Source: Boletus sp. NGJ (lineage: Eukaryota > Basidiomycota > Agaricomycetes > Boletales > Boletaceae). From it: a DNA stretch of 64,000 bases. Under the pieces are notes generated by a model. It was not told the DNA's origin and did not search any database. It saw nothing but the letters and a program-made list of their open reading frames with translations. Numbering within the stretch: position 1 is the first letter of the stretch; the number at the start of each line of letters is the position of its first letter. This document shows positions 1-14,572 of the stretch, piece by piece. Location of the stretch: positions 455,166 to 519,165 of the forward strand of contig JAGTXK010000005.1 in assembly GCA_019096195.1 (NCBI GenBank). Direction: 5' to 3'. The position numbers were made by a program, and so were the translations under genes.

Positions 1-95
1 CGGACGACGAAGTCAAGATCATCGAGGGGCCGTTGCTCATTAAGGTGGCTGCCAAGAAGGCGAAAAGTGCCAATGCATTGGGGAAGAAACGGTAG
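1..95 (+). CDS. 3' end of an unidentified gene (partial)
   Basis: Frame 3 is open from the window edge to a TAG at 93-95. It encodes a basic tail containing EVKIIEGPLLIKVAAKKAK and ending in KKR. The lysine-rich end could be nuclear or nucleolar, but too little is present to name it. The next gene on this side converges on it from 490. Confidence 0.5.
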   Translation, partial: DDEVKIIEGPLLIKVAAKKAKSANALGKKR

Positions 96-489
96 CTGAG
101 ATCACTTGCCCATCCACCGTCTTTTGTCATTGCGTGATGCGGTCCAACTACCCCCAAGTCGTTAGCATTCCCATTTTGTTATAGTATCTTGTCATGTGTT
201 GTGTACAGTTTATACTACGCAACCTTGTTGTATTTAATGCTGCACCCTCGAGACTCGATTCCAAATTTTCGTCAGCGTTCCCTCCGATACTTGTGATGAC
301 CGCTGAGGTACGCCGAGTCTCTACCACTACGGCCAAAAATTTACCTAATTATGCTAATATTTGCGGACGATAGTAAACATATGAAACACTAGTATACGTT
401 ACATACCATGTAGAGTACCAACAACGTATACCAACTAGTGAGACTGGGGCGCAAGATTTCCGCCGCCCGAAAAAAAAAGGATGCAAAGT

Positions 490-1608
490 TTACCTAGCCG
501 ATGTGGGTGCTGCGAAGAAGTGATCAAAGGGACTAGTCCCTCGATGTGGAGAAGTGTCTTTGCGCGAACTCGTCTCTCCTATGATCCCCGCAATTTCTTT
601 TACGAGGCTCTTCAATCGGAAGTCTTCGACAGGTTTATTCAGCACCTCCTTCCGGCACGACGGACAGGTATATTCAGGTCGATGACGTCGTAACTCGGCG
701 AGGACCGCTCGTACGTGGTGTTGTCCATGCGGACCGTACGCATGCAAATTGGGGACCATTTGGACGAACGTATGAAGCTGTCCAGCCAAAGCGGCACGGT
801 TACCATCCAGCTGAGGGTTCGCTGTCAAGTGTTGGGCTTGTGTCGTACTAAACCAATCGACGAGACAGTCTTCGCAGAAAGAGTGTCCACACCCGGGAAG
901 GCTGCGAGTACGTAGTCAAGGTCAAAGTCACCTTGATTATAGGGTGGGAGACGGACATGTACGGGCACCACATAGTGAGTGTGCACACCTCACATAAGAT
1001 ATGTTCTTCCAGCCCTGACAAGACCTGTTGAGTGCATGGATTAGATATGAGAGGGGGGATGATGAAAAATATAGGCTTGCGTCTTTGTTGGAAGAATCGC
1101 GTTTAAGCTCTTCTACCTCTCGAGATGTCGATGCGAGCATTTGTTCAGACCGTTTCAGCTCCTGCGGGGGGTCAGTCAGAAACAACATAAGCCAAACGAA
1201 AAGAAGCCCAAAACGCAAAGACGGACCTCTTGTAGCTTCTTGATAGTGCGTTGAAGGTCCTTGTTTGTCGTCTCAGACGATTGGGCCTGCCTTCTCGTGA
1301 AGGGCTTCTTGCACTTGTCCTCTTCATCCGACGATATTTCAAGCACATCGCCAGAGAGGACTGGTGGCGCTGCAGATGCGGATGCCTTTTTTTTGAGAGA
1401 ACGGCTGGACGATTTCTTGGATGACGACGTTCCTTTGGGCGGAGGCTCGTCATCGTCGGAAGACAAAACAATAATTTCGTTACTAGGGGACTGTGATGAT
1501 TTCTTGGTACCTCCGCTACCGGACGGACCTGCGACGCGGCGGAGTGAGTAGGGCTGGCTCGGCGGTTGTTGGGAGTTTGGGCGACTGGAGGAGCGAGTGA
1601 CGGGCATG
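490..1608 (-). CDS. RING-finger protein, probable E3 ubiquitin ligase
   Basis: The chosen start is the ATG at 1608 (MPVTRSSSRPN). Exon 1 is a low-complexity, acidic and serine-rich nuclear-type segment with two SSDDDE/SSDEED patches. After an intron near 1165-1210 comes a short coiled coil (ELKRSEQMLASTSREVEEL). Then comes a split C3HC4 RING: CEVC near 985, CGHSFCEDC after the next intron near 880, and CPSC near 660. The protein ends at a TAG at 490. Such RING proteins transfer ubiquitin from an E2; the substrate cannot be told. The gene is divergent from DAD2, with 156 bp between the two ATGs. Splice sites other than the one before ELKRSEQ are approximate. Confidence 0.7.
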
Positions 1609-1764
1609 GTCGATGGGGGGCAACGACAACGCGCTTCAAGGCTGACAGCAAGTCCAGTTTGAAATGGCGCCGAGGTCATGAGCATTCGCGTCGACACATA
1701 TTAGCCTCCACGTGACCATTGTAATACTTTGTGTGGCCAATCTTCATCTCACCAGCTCTTTGTG

Positions 1765-2255
1765 ATGCGGCCATCCGTCGCGCCTAGTCGGGTATCCCAT
1801 GCACACGCTTTGGCCTCTCAAGCAAACAATCCCGCTTCTGTCCACCGCTTGTTAGAAAAGAAAAAAGAATATGAAGCGGTCGCAGCCCTCGAACGTGCTA
1901 GTGCCCTCTTTGTAAAGCGTATCGAGGGCCTTGCCGACGATTGCCAAGTCATGGCAGATGCGGGTCAGGGTGAGTCCGTGCACTCGTGGAAGCACACGTC
2001 GCCCTTTTGATCATCCCTGATCGCAGTCCACGGTCAAGTACTCGAACAGTGGCCCAGCATGTTCCGCATACTCGGACTCTTTCGTGAGTGTTCGTGATCT
2101 ATCGCGAAGCGTACTCATCTGTGTTTGTAGTAGCGAATCGACAGCAATATACAGAGTCGGAGGCGTCTTTTGCAGACCTCGAATCGGTGCCAGGAGAGCG
2201 TTTGGTCCGCATTCCACTGGACGACGTTCAAGCTGGCAATACAGACCCTTCGTGA
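1765..2255 (+). CDS. dad2: DASH/Dam1 complex subunit DAD2
   Basis: Three exons, 1765-1969, 2027-2083 and 2131-2255, join in frame with GT..AG introns of 57 and 47 nt to give about 128 residues, the usual small size for Dad2. The core (EYEAVAALERASALFVKRI, then GLADDCQVMADAG, then VHGQVLEQWPSMFRILGLF) is the conserved Dad2 helix region as I recognise it. Dad2 is part of the fungal DASH ring that couples kinetochores to spindle microtubules. It shares a short divergent promoter with the RING gene to its left. The tail after LANRQQ is variable in the family. Confidence 0.85.
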
Positions 2256-2730
2256 ACCGATCTCTCGCATCGGGTACTGTCCAATCTCCTCGTACGACCC
2301 TTTCCTTGTATACTTGCAATGCAAGCATAGAGGGCTGGTCTCGACGCCAGTCATCTAGTCAAGTCTTTACTTGTGTGCAACACCACACCACACGCGAGTG
2401 ATTCTGTTTTCTCGTGAGAACTCGTCCCGGAGAATTTCTTCACCTGTCGAAGAACCATCAGGGTTGGGACATTTAATAACGACTCTCAATGCCATCTCGC
2501 TGCCGCAGAGCCGCTCGCAAGGTGTACGTGATTACAATTCTGAGACTCCTATCACGATCAGTCCATGGTTCACCGTGATTCTACATTGGGTATACCCGAT
2601 CCACAGGGTTCAGATTCTTTTTTGCACACGTCCAGTCGTGTCAAAGCGACAGGTCGACCATAGCCACCCGTCTTGCAAGGTTGTTAGTGTCCAATCCGTT
2701 CAAAGAAGAAAACATGCCGTTCAAATCCAC

Positions 2731-3498
2731 TTACCACTTGGTTTGTTCATACTGTACTGACCCCCCGTTTGCAACCTTGCATTTCTTGGTATGTCGTCGG
2801 GCTACATCCGCGCGCGAATATACCTTGCTACAAAACCCACAACTCGCACCCGCCCGCAAATGACGCGAGACGACGTGCCGCGCCAAACTTCCCTTGTTCA
2901 TCGTGTCCGTACACCCCCGCCAGAGGCACGTGCGCTGGGTTTTCTCGTGCCCGACCACGTTATGGTGTCGGCTGAGATGGTGACTCATCCACACTCTGTC
3001 TCCCAGAATGTCCATGTTGCATGTGCCGTGTTCGTCTGTCCATTCACAGAAGAAGGTGTACACGTCGTCACTGGTATCGTCGTCTACGTTCTGTGAATGT
3101 GCCTGTTCGACGGAGGATGTTTCGTTGTTGACGAGGGACGGAAGCTGTATGTGTGTTGGTTCACTTGGCTCCCACGGGCGCGCCTGCCGGGGGAGCGAGG
3201 GATGGGACCGGGGCGCCAATGCTGTCTCGACCATCTCTTCCCAAGTCTGATGTCCTGGAGTGAAGCACAAGGCAGAGGCTTCCACAGTCTCACGGCTTGG
3301 TGCATTGACGTTCCCAAGGCTCTGCGCATTAACCCTCGGCTCCGGCCCAACACGAAGCGGTGGGTGTGCACAATCGAATTGGCGCACTGCACCATCTGGG
3401 AAACGGCCTGTTTGCGACGCATGATCAATGGACCCTGGAAAGGTATCTGCAGCGCCAGCAGTAGGAGCAGCATGCAACTGGACACTCGCAGATCGCAT
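2731..3498 (-). CDS. C2H2-type zinc-finger protein (paralogue at 16051)
   Basis: An open frame of 255 codons from ATG 3498 to the stop at 2731. The first ~150 residues are low-complexity and proline/serine-rich. The C-terminal ~100 residues hold three Cys/His units: CEWTDEHGTC with an SHHLSRHH half, CLWRGC with an ARHVVSRH half, and CGFC with an RHTKKC half. They resemble atypical C2H2 fingers. A related tandem occurs at 16051-16545, so this is a small local family. The product is probably a DNA-binding nuclear factor, but its target is unknown. A further upstream exon cannot be excluded. Confidence 0.6.
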   Translation of the reverse strand: MRSASVQLHAAPTAGAADTFPGSIDHASQTGRFPDGAVRQFDCAHPPLRVGPEPRVNAQSLGNVNAPSRETVEASALCFTPGHQTWEEMVETALAPRSHPSLPRQARPWEPSEPTHIQLPSLVNNETSSVEQAHSQNVDDDTSDDVYTFFCEWTDEHGTCNMDILGDRVWMSHHLSRHHNVVGHEKTQRTCLWRGCTDTMNKGSLARHVVSRHLRAGASCGFCSKVYSRADVARRHTKKCKVANGGSVQYEQTKW

Positions 3499-3534
3499 CT
3501 CACTGCGCTGCGGTGGTTGTCTAACGCACGCTGA

Positions 3535-5090
3535 GCCAGTATAGACACGAGTTTACTGAAAAGACTCACAGAACGGACGGGAGGGATGGAATGCCTGCAC
3601 TGACGTGTTGACGCTGCATAGATCCACCCCCGACGTACGGCGGACGGGTATACATGCTAGGTGAAAGAACGTGCGCGTAAGCTTTCAACGGTAAGCATCG
3701 CGAGTTAGCATCCAAACCTCTCCATCTCTGTCGGTCGATTGATCGGACGACTATGCGGAACAGTCCAAAATGGAGCTGGAGCTGGGCGTCCCGAGCTGTC
3801 CCTACCACCAGGTCAACTCTCCAGCACCCCACGACAAAAAGGTAGACGTGGAACAGACCTCGCAGCCGCGTCACGCCCAACCCGCGATTCGGATTGGGGG
3901 TGGAAGTACACTGACGGTGGTCCAGCAGACATTCGTACGAAACGGCAGACACGACACACGTGGGCTCGGAATGGATGGAAAAGACTACGCGTACCACGAC
4001 AAACGGTGGACTTATAACGCTTTCCCGAGGTCCAACGTCCCGGCGCCTAGGGGCAGCGCACGTATACATACCGCCGACGGCGCTGCAGTACACGTGTTAG
4101 GAGCAAGGAAACTCGGAATGCCCGTCTTCTCTTCCATGGATGGCGTCGAGTCCCCAGGAATCAACGATAACGCTCGGAGGTGCATTCGAGGATGCTCTGT
4201 CATCCCCATCGAGTCGAGCTTAAAAATACGCACGCCGAGGATGTCGTGTTCGTGTGGGCAGGAAAGGAGAGGGAGGGACGGAACGATGACAGCATCACGC
4301 CAGAGTCGCACGCGCGATTCGCAGTCGGGTTATACATCTTCATGTTATACCCGCATGTAGCAATTGGCGTCTCGGTGCCGCGTGCCAGTCCTAGGCGATC
4401 AAATGCCATACTACGCGTGTTTGCTTTTGGGAACAAAATAATGTTTGGTCGTCGAATCTCCTTTCTGTCTTGAGACACAAGTTGCCCACTGTGATCACTA
4501 AACCCGTGTTTTTTGGTAGGGGCGGCAAAATGTACTGACCCGCAATCAGGTACAGCGAGAAGACGAAGAGTCCGAAGTATCGTCGAGAATCCGAGCCAGG
4601 ACTCTGTCATGGTCATGCAGGCATGTAGCGACTCAAAATGGGGAACTCGCCTCGTATCAGATTTGCGAAGGGGAACCACGCGCCGTTCCACTAGCGGTCG
4701 ATGGATTTGCACCGCAGTTCAGGATTCTTTGAACGCGGCGACCGCCGAAACTGACCTGGACTGCATTGAGATGTTCAACATGCAGCAAGGTCATGGAATG
4801 TACCTGTGAATGCGTTGCTAGGAGGGGTCGTGGAATAACCCACCGCCCTGACCTTGTGCATTGGTTTAGCAGGGCAAATATTGGCAAGAGTACTTACACG
4901 TTCGACCTTGCAGGCTGGCATAAATAGCGGCATGCAAAATACGATTCGATACAACAATGTTTGCAAAAAATGGGGGAATAACAGGTTGTACATACTACGA
5001 TTAAATTAAAGCGTCAACCGATTCGCAACCTTTCTCCTGATCGTTAGCTTTTAGTTTCCATCCGAGGTCCAATCGGAAAGCGAAGAGCGT
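3535..5090. other. Intergenic, no convincing gene
   Basis: Several open frames overlap on both strands (for example 3566-4093 and 4200-4712), but none shows a recognisable domain or consistent codon bias. The region probably holds the promoter of the zinc-finger gene and the 3' region of the fumarate reductase gene. An unrecognised small spliced gene cannot be ruled out. Confidence 0.4.
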
Positions 5091-5094
5091 GTAT

Positions 5095-7189
<2,095 letters not shown>

Positions 7190-7399
7190 TGGATTGTGAA
7201 GAGAATAGGATATGGATTGAGATGGTGGAGGTTGGAGTTCAAGAGCGGTCGGAACACGGACTCCTGATTTGATGTATTGCTGGCAACCAATGAAAGGAGG
7301 CTGAATTTATTTGGCAAGGACATGTGATTTCTGACCCCGGACTCCGTTTGCACTGAAACCCGTGAATTCAAACGCTTGTCTATCCGACCGGACACCCAT

Positions 7400-8500
7400 C
7401 TAGGTGTTCAACGCGTGTGCAAAGTTCCAAAGCACACCACAGCTGCCTCGGACGATGTCGTCTACGCTCATCTCTGCTCCCTCTTTCACAGGCTCTATCG
7501 CCACAAGTCCTGACACACTCTCAGTCAGCTGCCCATTCTCGACATCTCCATTCTCGAAGATGTATTCGTGTGCCTCGATATATGCTGGGTACACGATATG
7601 TTCCCAGTACATGGGGGGATCCCGCCATAGTGATCCCTCTGGATTGAATTGCACTCCAAACGGAACGGAAGTTAACACGTGGCATTGGTGAGGATGGAGG
7701 AAAGTGTCAATCACTGAGCATTGGAGGGTGCAGAGCATGTTCTTACCTGCTGTGTGGTATCCGTGTCGTTCATGCCTGCGTTGTTTGAGGATATCGTGCG
7801 GCACTCGTAGGAAAAATCGGATATCTAGTTGATCAATGACCTCCTACGCAGCGTCAGCGAGAAATTTGGTGTCAGCCAGGAAATCACAACGTGATTACTT
7901 TGTCCCAATAGAGCAAAAATCCATCGACGAGTCCCCATATAATGCGGATCCCCTTTTTACGTTGTTCATCTTCAACTTCCTGAAACCGGGTTCTTAGTTC
8001 TTGATAAGCGGAATCGGTGATAGGGATGTCCTTCTGTTCGTTCAGATGGTCGTGGCTTCTATGATCAGGAGGTATCACTCCGTTCTCCTTTACACTCTTT
8101 AGGAATGCCCGGACGCGAGGCCAATCAATAGCTCCCTGTGGGGAATCCCAGTCTGCAACATTATGAACTGGGTGGATCGGGATCAATTCTTCTGGCTGTT
8201 GAACGTTGAGGAGTGGTCAGTCGTAAGAGACTTGTGTGGCCTCAGGAAAGTATCCTCACAGGAGCAAAATCCTAGCAAGCTTCCGGTCAATCCAGGTGCA
8301 TGTAACATGTGATACACTCACATCCTGATGGATTATCACGCTGTTCGGTAGAATGCTCCGGAGGTGCTTTGCGAGGGTCGTTTTACCCGAACATGTCGCT
8401 CCTCTGGAGAAGTGAGACAATAAGCACGGTGTATACTCTCCATAGCGATTATACTGTACCCCACCCCGACGAGAACAACCCTATCCCGAAACTCATTCAT
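7400..8500 (-). CDS. nrk1: Nicotinamide riboside kinase (NRK1-like)
   Basis: Starts at ATG 8500 (MNEFRDRVVLVGVG). A first intron ends just before the P-loop GATCSGKTTLAKHLRS. Later exons give NSVIIHQD, the substrate segment VADWDSPQGAIDWPRV, GLVDGFLLYWDK, DIRFFLRVPHDILKQRRHER, and WRDPPMYWEHIVYPAYIEAH, then the stop at 7400. This order matches the NRK family, which phosphorylates nicotinamide riboside to NMN in NAD+ salvage. A uridine-kinase relative is the main alternative, but the WRDPPxYWE segment favours NRK. It is tail to head with the fumarate reductase gene, 211 bp away. Confidence 0.8.
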
Positions 8501-8817
8501 CTTGACTACTGAAAATCCGTTACGTATGCACTACGATGCGGGGGACAATATACACTTACAACGGTCTGTTCTTCTTACCACGCGACAGTGTTCGAAGTAA
8601 GGATCAATGCGGTCCCCCGCGACAAGATTACCATTTACTAACATCCGGTTAACGCCGAATAACCATGTGCTAGCAATCTCCATTACAGACAGCCTTGTAC
8701 GCCCCAGTTAGGTGGGGGTAACGAATGAAATTCCACATAATACACGTGCTGCACTTACAGTGTTGCTTCGGCCCTTGAGAAAAGGCCCTTGTGACCTTGA
8801 TCTGCCAAGGTGCAACC

Positions 8818-9543
8818 TCACTTTGAACTACCCCAACCGAACCAGCCACGAGTTTTGTTCTCAGCCTCACGTGCTTGACGCGCAATCTCTCCCTTGCTCT
8901 CCTCCATCTTTTTCTCGGAGCGATCACGGACGTCATTCATCTTCCGTTGCGCAGTGTCCTTCCACGCATCGAGCTTGGCCTGCGCTTCATGTGCACTCTG
9001 TTGTGCCCGTTCCGACAGATCTGTGCGGGCCTCTGTTGCCCGAATACGTGCGGCGGCAGCTGCGTCCTGTACGGTGCCCTATCATAAGTCGATGATGAGT
9101 ACCGGCTGGAAAGATATCTCCAATGCACACACCTTTGCCTCGTTATACTCTCGCTGACCCTGTTTGGCTGCAGTCTCCACCCTGCTCGTTCCTGCCTCGT
9201 CAAACTGCCTCACCTTTCTTTCTGTCTCTTCTTCCATGCGTCTCGCAGTTTCGCGATCTGCGGCGGGCTGTCCGCGGGTGTAGTAATAGTACAGTCCTCC
9301 GAGCGCACCCAGGGCGGAGAGGATGATCAAGGTGTTGCTGCCTTCCGGATGAGCGGGCGGCGTCTGACCGGGGCCTGACTGCCCTTGGGATAACGGCGGC
9401 GTCGTCGTCAGCTTTCTAGATACCTGCATTTACGCGGATCAGACACGTCGTTGCTCAGTTTGAAGCATGCTTACGACGGGGAGACGACAGGCTCCAGGGT
9501 ATTTTGCAGGGTGTGTAGAACGTAACACGAGTTGGCGATACAT
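8818..9543 (-). CDS. Mitochondrial single-pass membrane protein with coiled-coil/LEA-like repeats
   Basis: Starts at ATG 9543 with a basic presequence-like N terminus (MYRQLVLRSTHPAKYPGACR). One intron is followed by SRKLTTTPPLSQGQ and a hydrophobic segment, TLIILSALGALGGLYYYY. The remainder is a long charged amphipathic helix rich in A, E, K and R (ETARRMEEETERKVRQF, then ARIRATEARTDLSERAQQ, then KMNDVRDRSEKKMEES), ending in WFGWGSSK at 8818. The layout resembles fungal mitochondrial inner-membrane or LEA-type stress proteins. I do not recognise a named orthologue. Confidence 0.7.
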
Positions 9544-10430
9544 GTCGATCAAGGAATATTTCTGGATGAAGATGCGATGTTGAGCGCTGTCGGGCTAAAC
9601 GAGGGCGAGCAGGACGAATTCGTCCATTACAGGCGTTTTTATAACACGCTCTGGCGTGCTCCTAACTCGACACAGCTATGACGTCAAATACAGTCACGTG
9701 CAGCGAGGTAGAAGTCCAACTCGAAAGCGGTAAACCAGCTACTTTGATTCCAAACAACTCTCAAGAACTGACTGCCTTTTGAACTATGTACAATGCGTGT
9801 CAATTTGTGAGGTAAAAGATGGTGCTCACCGCCAACTTGCTCGCATAGCCTCCACTTCACCTGCCACAACACAGGTCCATTGACAAGCGCAGCCAAGGCA
9901 GCTGGCAAACTGTACTTTGGTATGGCCAATGACAACGGACACAACTGTCGGACACAGACATGTTCGGGCAGCTTAGGGTAGGGTGGGTGATCGCCGTTCA
10001 CCCAAGAACCATTTAAATTGGATGGCCGCGTCGACATAGGATGCAACCGAGCCTGAGAGGAGATGACCAGATCATCACTCTCGCAGAATCCACTGCCAAA
10101 ATAATGAGAGGTATGTCATGGGATCATTTCAACAATGTGCACCGTTTTCATGCCTCTGCCCAAAAGATTGCGACTGTTCGGAACCTTGCAGTAATTTTTC
10201 ACCAGTATGTTGACGCCGCTAAGATTCCAAAGAGAATCTGGAACCGATTGAGAAGCCCTTGATTGAATACTGTACAACATGGTACTTTTGTTGGGTTGAA
10301 TACGGCGGTTCATCTGAGCAAGTTGCGTTGGAACTTGGTAGAGAGATCATGTACAAATGTGTAAGCGGCGGTTGTGAATAATTACATACACATACTTTGG
10401 CTCTCACAATACACGTCGTGGTAATCAGAC
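9544..10430. other. Intergenic, no convincing gene
   Basis: Two short open frames (9684-10046 on the - strand and 10041-10262 on the + strand) lack recognisable motifs. The region lies between the start of the coiled-coil gene and the start of VPS11 and probably holds their upstream sequences. Confidence 0.4.
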
Positions 10431-13400
10431 ATGGCGTCCGCAACCGCTGCTGCAGTAGAAATGTCTTTCTTTCCGCTTAGAGCACTTCTGACACTGTTCT
10501 CTAGCTTCGGCAATTCACCTTCTTCGACATCGAGCCCGTCAAGGATGTGCACGACCCAGCGTGCCCACCTGACATGTTCAAGGTGCAGTCAGGCTTCAAC
10601 TTGTCGTTTTCTCCTGTTGACTTCTGAACGTTAGAATGCCCCAGAAATATCAACTGTGATCTCTTCTTCTCATGGCTTGGTCGTCGCCGACATCCATGGA
10701 AGTGTTCATCTTCTGAACCAAGCTTTCGTTTCTGTAGCGAGCTGGATCGCGCATGTCAGTGGAAGGGTCACTCATATGGTGGAGGAGATGGGTATTCTGA
10801 TATCTATCGGGGTGTGTGGCCATGTTTCTCATCAATCATCCCGTCTTTGACTCGCAGGCGCGCAAAGGACGAGGATAACGTGCGCTCATCTATTCTGAAA
10901 ATATGGGATCTGGGAAAGATAGATAAGAGGTCAGGTGCACCTGTCCTCCTCCGCACTGTCAAAGTGCAGCCAGCCGGGAAACCCCATCCTGTATGCTCTG
11001 TTCTGGTTGCATTCCTCGCGCAGACTCACCGCCCAAGTATAGGTCACCACTCTTGCATCAACCTCCACCCTGTCTTTCCTTTCCGTTGGTCTTGCAGATG
11101 GCACTGTTCTTCTATACCGTCATTTGGACCAATCCCTGTCGTCGACATCCTCATCTGCTTCCATCCCAAAACCTCGAATCATTCACGAAATTGCGACTGA
11201 ACCAGTGACGTTTTTGGCATTCACTACTGCACCTGCATCAGTTTCTATGGGTCCATTTCCATTGCCTACTGTCGCGGAGCCTTCGAACCCCAGCTCTGCT
11301 CCGACATCGATTTTTCCTCCGACGCTCTCGCTTGTCATTGTTACCACCTCTGCTACTTATGTCTATCCAATTCTACCAAAGCCTTCTAGTCCTACAGCTG
11401 TCCTTGTTGACGAGATCGGGGCAGATTTACGTTGTGCTTGTGTCGACTGGAAAGCGCGATGGGTCGTTTTGGGCAGGGACGAAGCAGTGGTTGGCGTGGG
11501 CAGCGGCGGAAGGTTAGGTGTGGTTAGTTACGAAGGTCAGTACCACTCCAGTCTCTTGAGGGCATTTTTGGATTCGAGAACGATTCATCTGATTGAGTTT
11601 CACAGGGCGCAAGTCTTCCTTGTTCACACACCTGAATTACGTGGTCGTAGTTCTCCCTGCGTCAACACCTACTTCCGCGACGTTTCCCTCGAGCGCTACA
11701 GCGAAGACTCCTGGCCCGCGACAGAGGAAACTCACTACTGATGCCTCATCGCTGTCGAATGTCCTTTCGGGGAATTCTGCGAATGGGGTTACTGACCCGG
11801 ACGCCGCACGAGTTGTACTCGTCGACATGGAGAACAAGATGATCGCATATGTTGGGGTATTCGAGCGTGGTGTCCGGGACGTCGTATCTGCATGGGGGTC
11901 TGTGTACGTCTTGGGGAATGATGGAACGGTTGGTGTCTTTCAATTGCACGTTGGCCTAACCATCAGCTAGACCTTACTCGCATAGGTGACTCGTTTGGCT
12001 GAGAAGCCGACCGGCACGAAGCTCGCACTGTTATACGAGAAACACCTCTACCCCGTTGCGCTTTCGTTTGCGCACACACAGAATCTGGACACGACAGACG
12101 TACATCGGCATCACGGCGATTATCTATACGAAAAGGGCAATTACGAAGGTGCGATGAAGGAATATTTGCAGACGATCGGTGGTGTCCGGGGAAGTTATGT
12201 CGTACGCAAGGTACGCACCTCGTGGTCATGATCATACTTCGGCTCGCATATACTCACCTACACACAGTTCCTCACAGCTAATCTGACCCCACTCTTGATG
12301 CTCTATCTGCAAGAACTACATACAAACGGGCTCGCGAATGCAGAACACACGACCCTATTGCTCAATACGTACGCCAAGGTGGGAGATGTCGCCAAAGTGG
12401 ATACATTCGTTCGCAGCGAGGGAAGAAGTGTCGGAACTGTTGCGTTCGATGGCAAAGCAGTCCCCGGGGAAGGAGTGAGCCGAGAACCGCCGTTTGATCT
12501 TGACACGGCGATTCGTGTATGTCGACAAGCGGGGTTCTTTGATCAGGCCGCGTACCTCGCGAAGAGGTGGGGTAGACACGAGGATTATCTGAGGGTCGTC
12601 GTGGAAGATATTGGTGCTGGAAGTGGAGATGTGAAGGCGACAGAGAAAGCGGACAAAGGAAAGATAGAGAGTGGATTCAGGGAAGCAATCAGTTACTTGA
12701 GAGAAGTGGGCGGAGCAGGTGTAAGTTTTGGACTCACATTCATTCCTCGGGTGACGAAAGATTGACGTTGGGTTCGGTATCTGGAACCATTAGGCGGAAT
12801 CGGACCTCGCTCGTTACTGTCGTGCTCTTCTGGACAACCTTCCGAACGAAACCACACAATTGCTTATTGATCTGTGTACCATCTCCGGACCTCTTCCACC
12901 ATCGGAGAGCCCTCAATCGCCAACACAGGGAGCGTCGGCGCCATCATATTTAGCTTTGCTCTCCCTCTCAAGGGCACCCGCGGTACCTCCTACGTTGACA
13001 GGCGGTGACGGAGTCAAGAAGAATGTGGAGGATAAAGAAGGAGAAGAGGACCTGGTGACCACATTAGCTAGTGGACCTAGCGCTCAACCTCTTTCGCCCC
13101 AAGTACGATCCACGAGTGGCCCAGAGACGCAGCCACCCCCTAGACGACCTTCCCCAACCCTCTTCTTTGCCCATTTCGTGGACCACCCCGCGTGTTTCAT
13201 GACGTTCCTTGAGACGGTGGCACAACGACGGTGGGGACAGACGTTGGATGGTGCCAGAGGTTCAGAGTCGGGTACCGTTGCCATCGGCACGGGAGAGGAT
13301 GAAGAAGCAGAGAAACTGGATCAGGCTGCAGTGTGGAATACGCTGCTGGAGCTCTATCTTAACGAGGGCATCGAGGGCGACCAACATACTCCATGCGAGC

Positions 13401-14394
13401 ACCACAAAGCCCTCCGACTACTTCGTTCCACCGACCTGCCGTACGACCTCACCCACGCGCTGGTTCTCTGCTCGAGCCACCAGTATACACCCGGACTAAT
13501 TCTTCTCTGGGAGAAGATGGGCATGTACGAGGACGTGTTGCGATTCTGGATGGAAGTACACAACTCGGGCAGTACGTCCGAGATGGGTTTCGCCGAATCC
13601 TCGCCTTCAGCACAGGTCATTTCAGCCCTACGCAAGTATGGCCCTGATAGTCCCCATCTGTACCCGCTCGTCCTCCGATTCCTCACTTCGACGCCTGCGC
13701 TTCTCACCGCACACCAAACAGATCTCGAATCCCTCTTGGAACATATCGAGAGCGAGAAGATAATGTCACCTCTGTCTGTCGTGCAGGTTCTCAGTCGGAA
13801 TGATGTGGCAAGCGTGGGACTTGTAAAGGGTTGGTTGACGAGACGGATCAAGGAAGGTGTGGAGGAAATCGCGACAGTGCGTTTCTCATTGTTCTGCTCG
13901 TCGTGTTTACAAGACGATGACGCGCGCTACCACAGGATCAACAGCTCATCTCTTCTTACCGCTCAGAGACGAGGGCGAAATTGAAGCAAGTGGAGGATCT
14001 CGAAGACACGGAGCATTCGAGAGTATTCCACGTCACGCGGTGCTCGCAATGTAATGGTCAGCTCGATCTTCCGAGCATACACTTTATGTGTAATCATAGC
14101 TACCATCAACGGTATGTTTTACTGGTTTTTTTTTTTCTTTTCTTTTCTTTTCTGGACGAGGCGCGGGGCTGATAGCTCGCCGAACGTAGATGTCTCTTTG
14201 AGAATGAGACTGCTTGCCCTCTGTGCACCCGTCAACACGGTGTTATCCAAGAGATCAGGCGGAATAACGAACGGCTGGCGGACCAGCACGATCTGTTCCT
14301 TTCCGAGGTCAAGGAGTCTGGCTTTAGGGCTGTTGCGGGCGGATTTGGGAGGGGGTGGCTAGGCATTGGCGGGAACGTGGCGATTTCCGGGTGA
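10431..14394 (+). CDS. vps11: VPS11, core subunit of HOPS/CORVET tethering complexes
   Basis: The first exon is short (MASATAAA). A GTAGAA..CTCTAG intron joins it in frame to LRQFTFFDIEPVKDVHDPAC, the typical VPS11 start. Later exons encode the N-terminal beta-propeller (GLVVADIHGSVHLLNQ; SSILKIWDLGKIDKRSGAPV), then the alpha-solenoid with clathrin-repeat character (KLALLYEKHLYPVALSFAHT; GDYLYEKGNYEGAMKEYLQT; RVCRQAGFFDQAAYLAKRWG). The C terminus is a RING: CSQCNGQLDLPS, IHFMCNHSYHQRC, then CPLC. It acts on late endosomes and vacuoles in SNARE-dependent fusion. It converges on HOP2 with 178 bp between stop codons. A T/C-rich tract interrupts the RING in the last intron (14127-14150). Confidence 0.92.
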
Positions 14395-14572
14395 ATCAGT
14401 TCTGGGATGCGAGAACGTCCTTGCCCACATCGCCGTTGTACATCTCAAATCACTATATCATAGTTCAAAACGTTCAAACGTTCGCATTACAAGATCCGTC
14501 ACATTCAGAGCAAACCGAACTATACATGCATTTTTAAAGTACATGAAGTATAAGCACATTGCAGATACAAAC

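Noticed and set aside
3566-4712. Frames of 175 and 170 codons on the - strand
   Set aside because: Each is overlapped by an equally long frame on the other strand, with no recognisable domain or splice logic linking them to the zinc-finger gene.
9684-10262. Two short frames between the coiled-coil gene and VPS11
   Set aside because: No motifs, and the two frames are on opposite strands in what should be promoter sequence.
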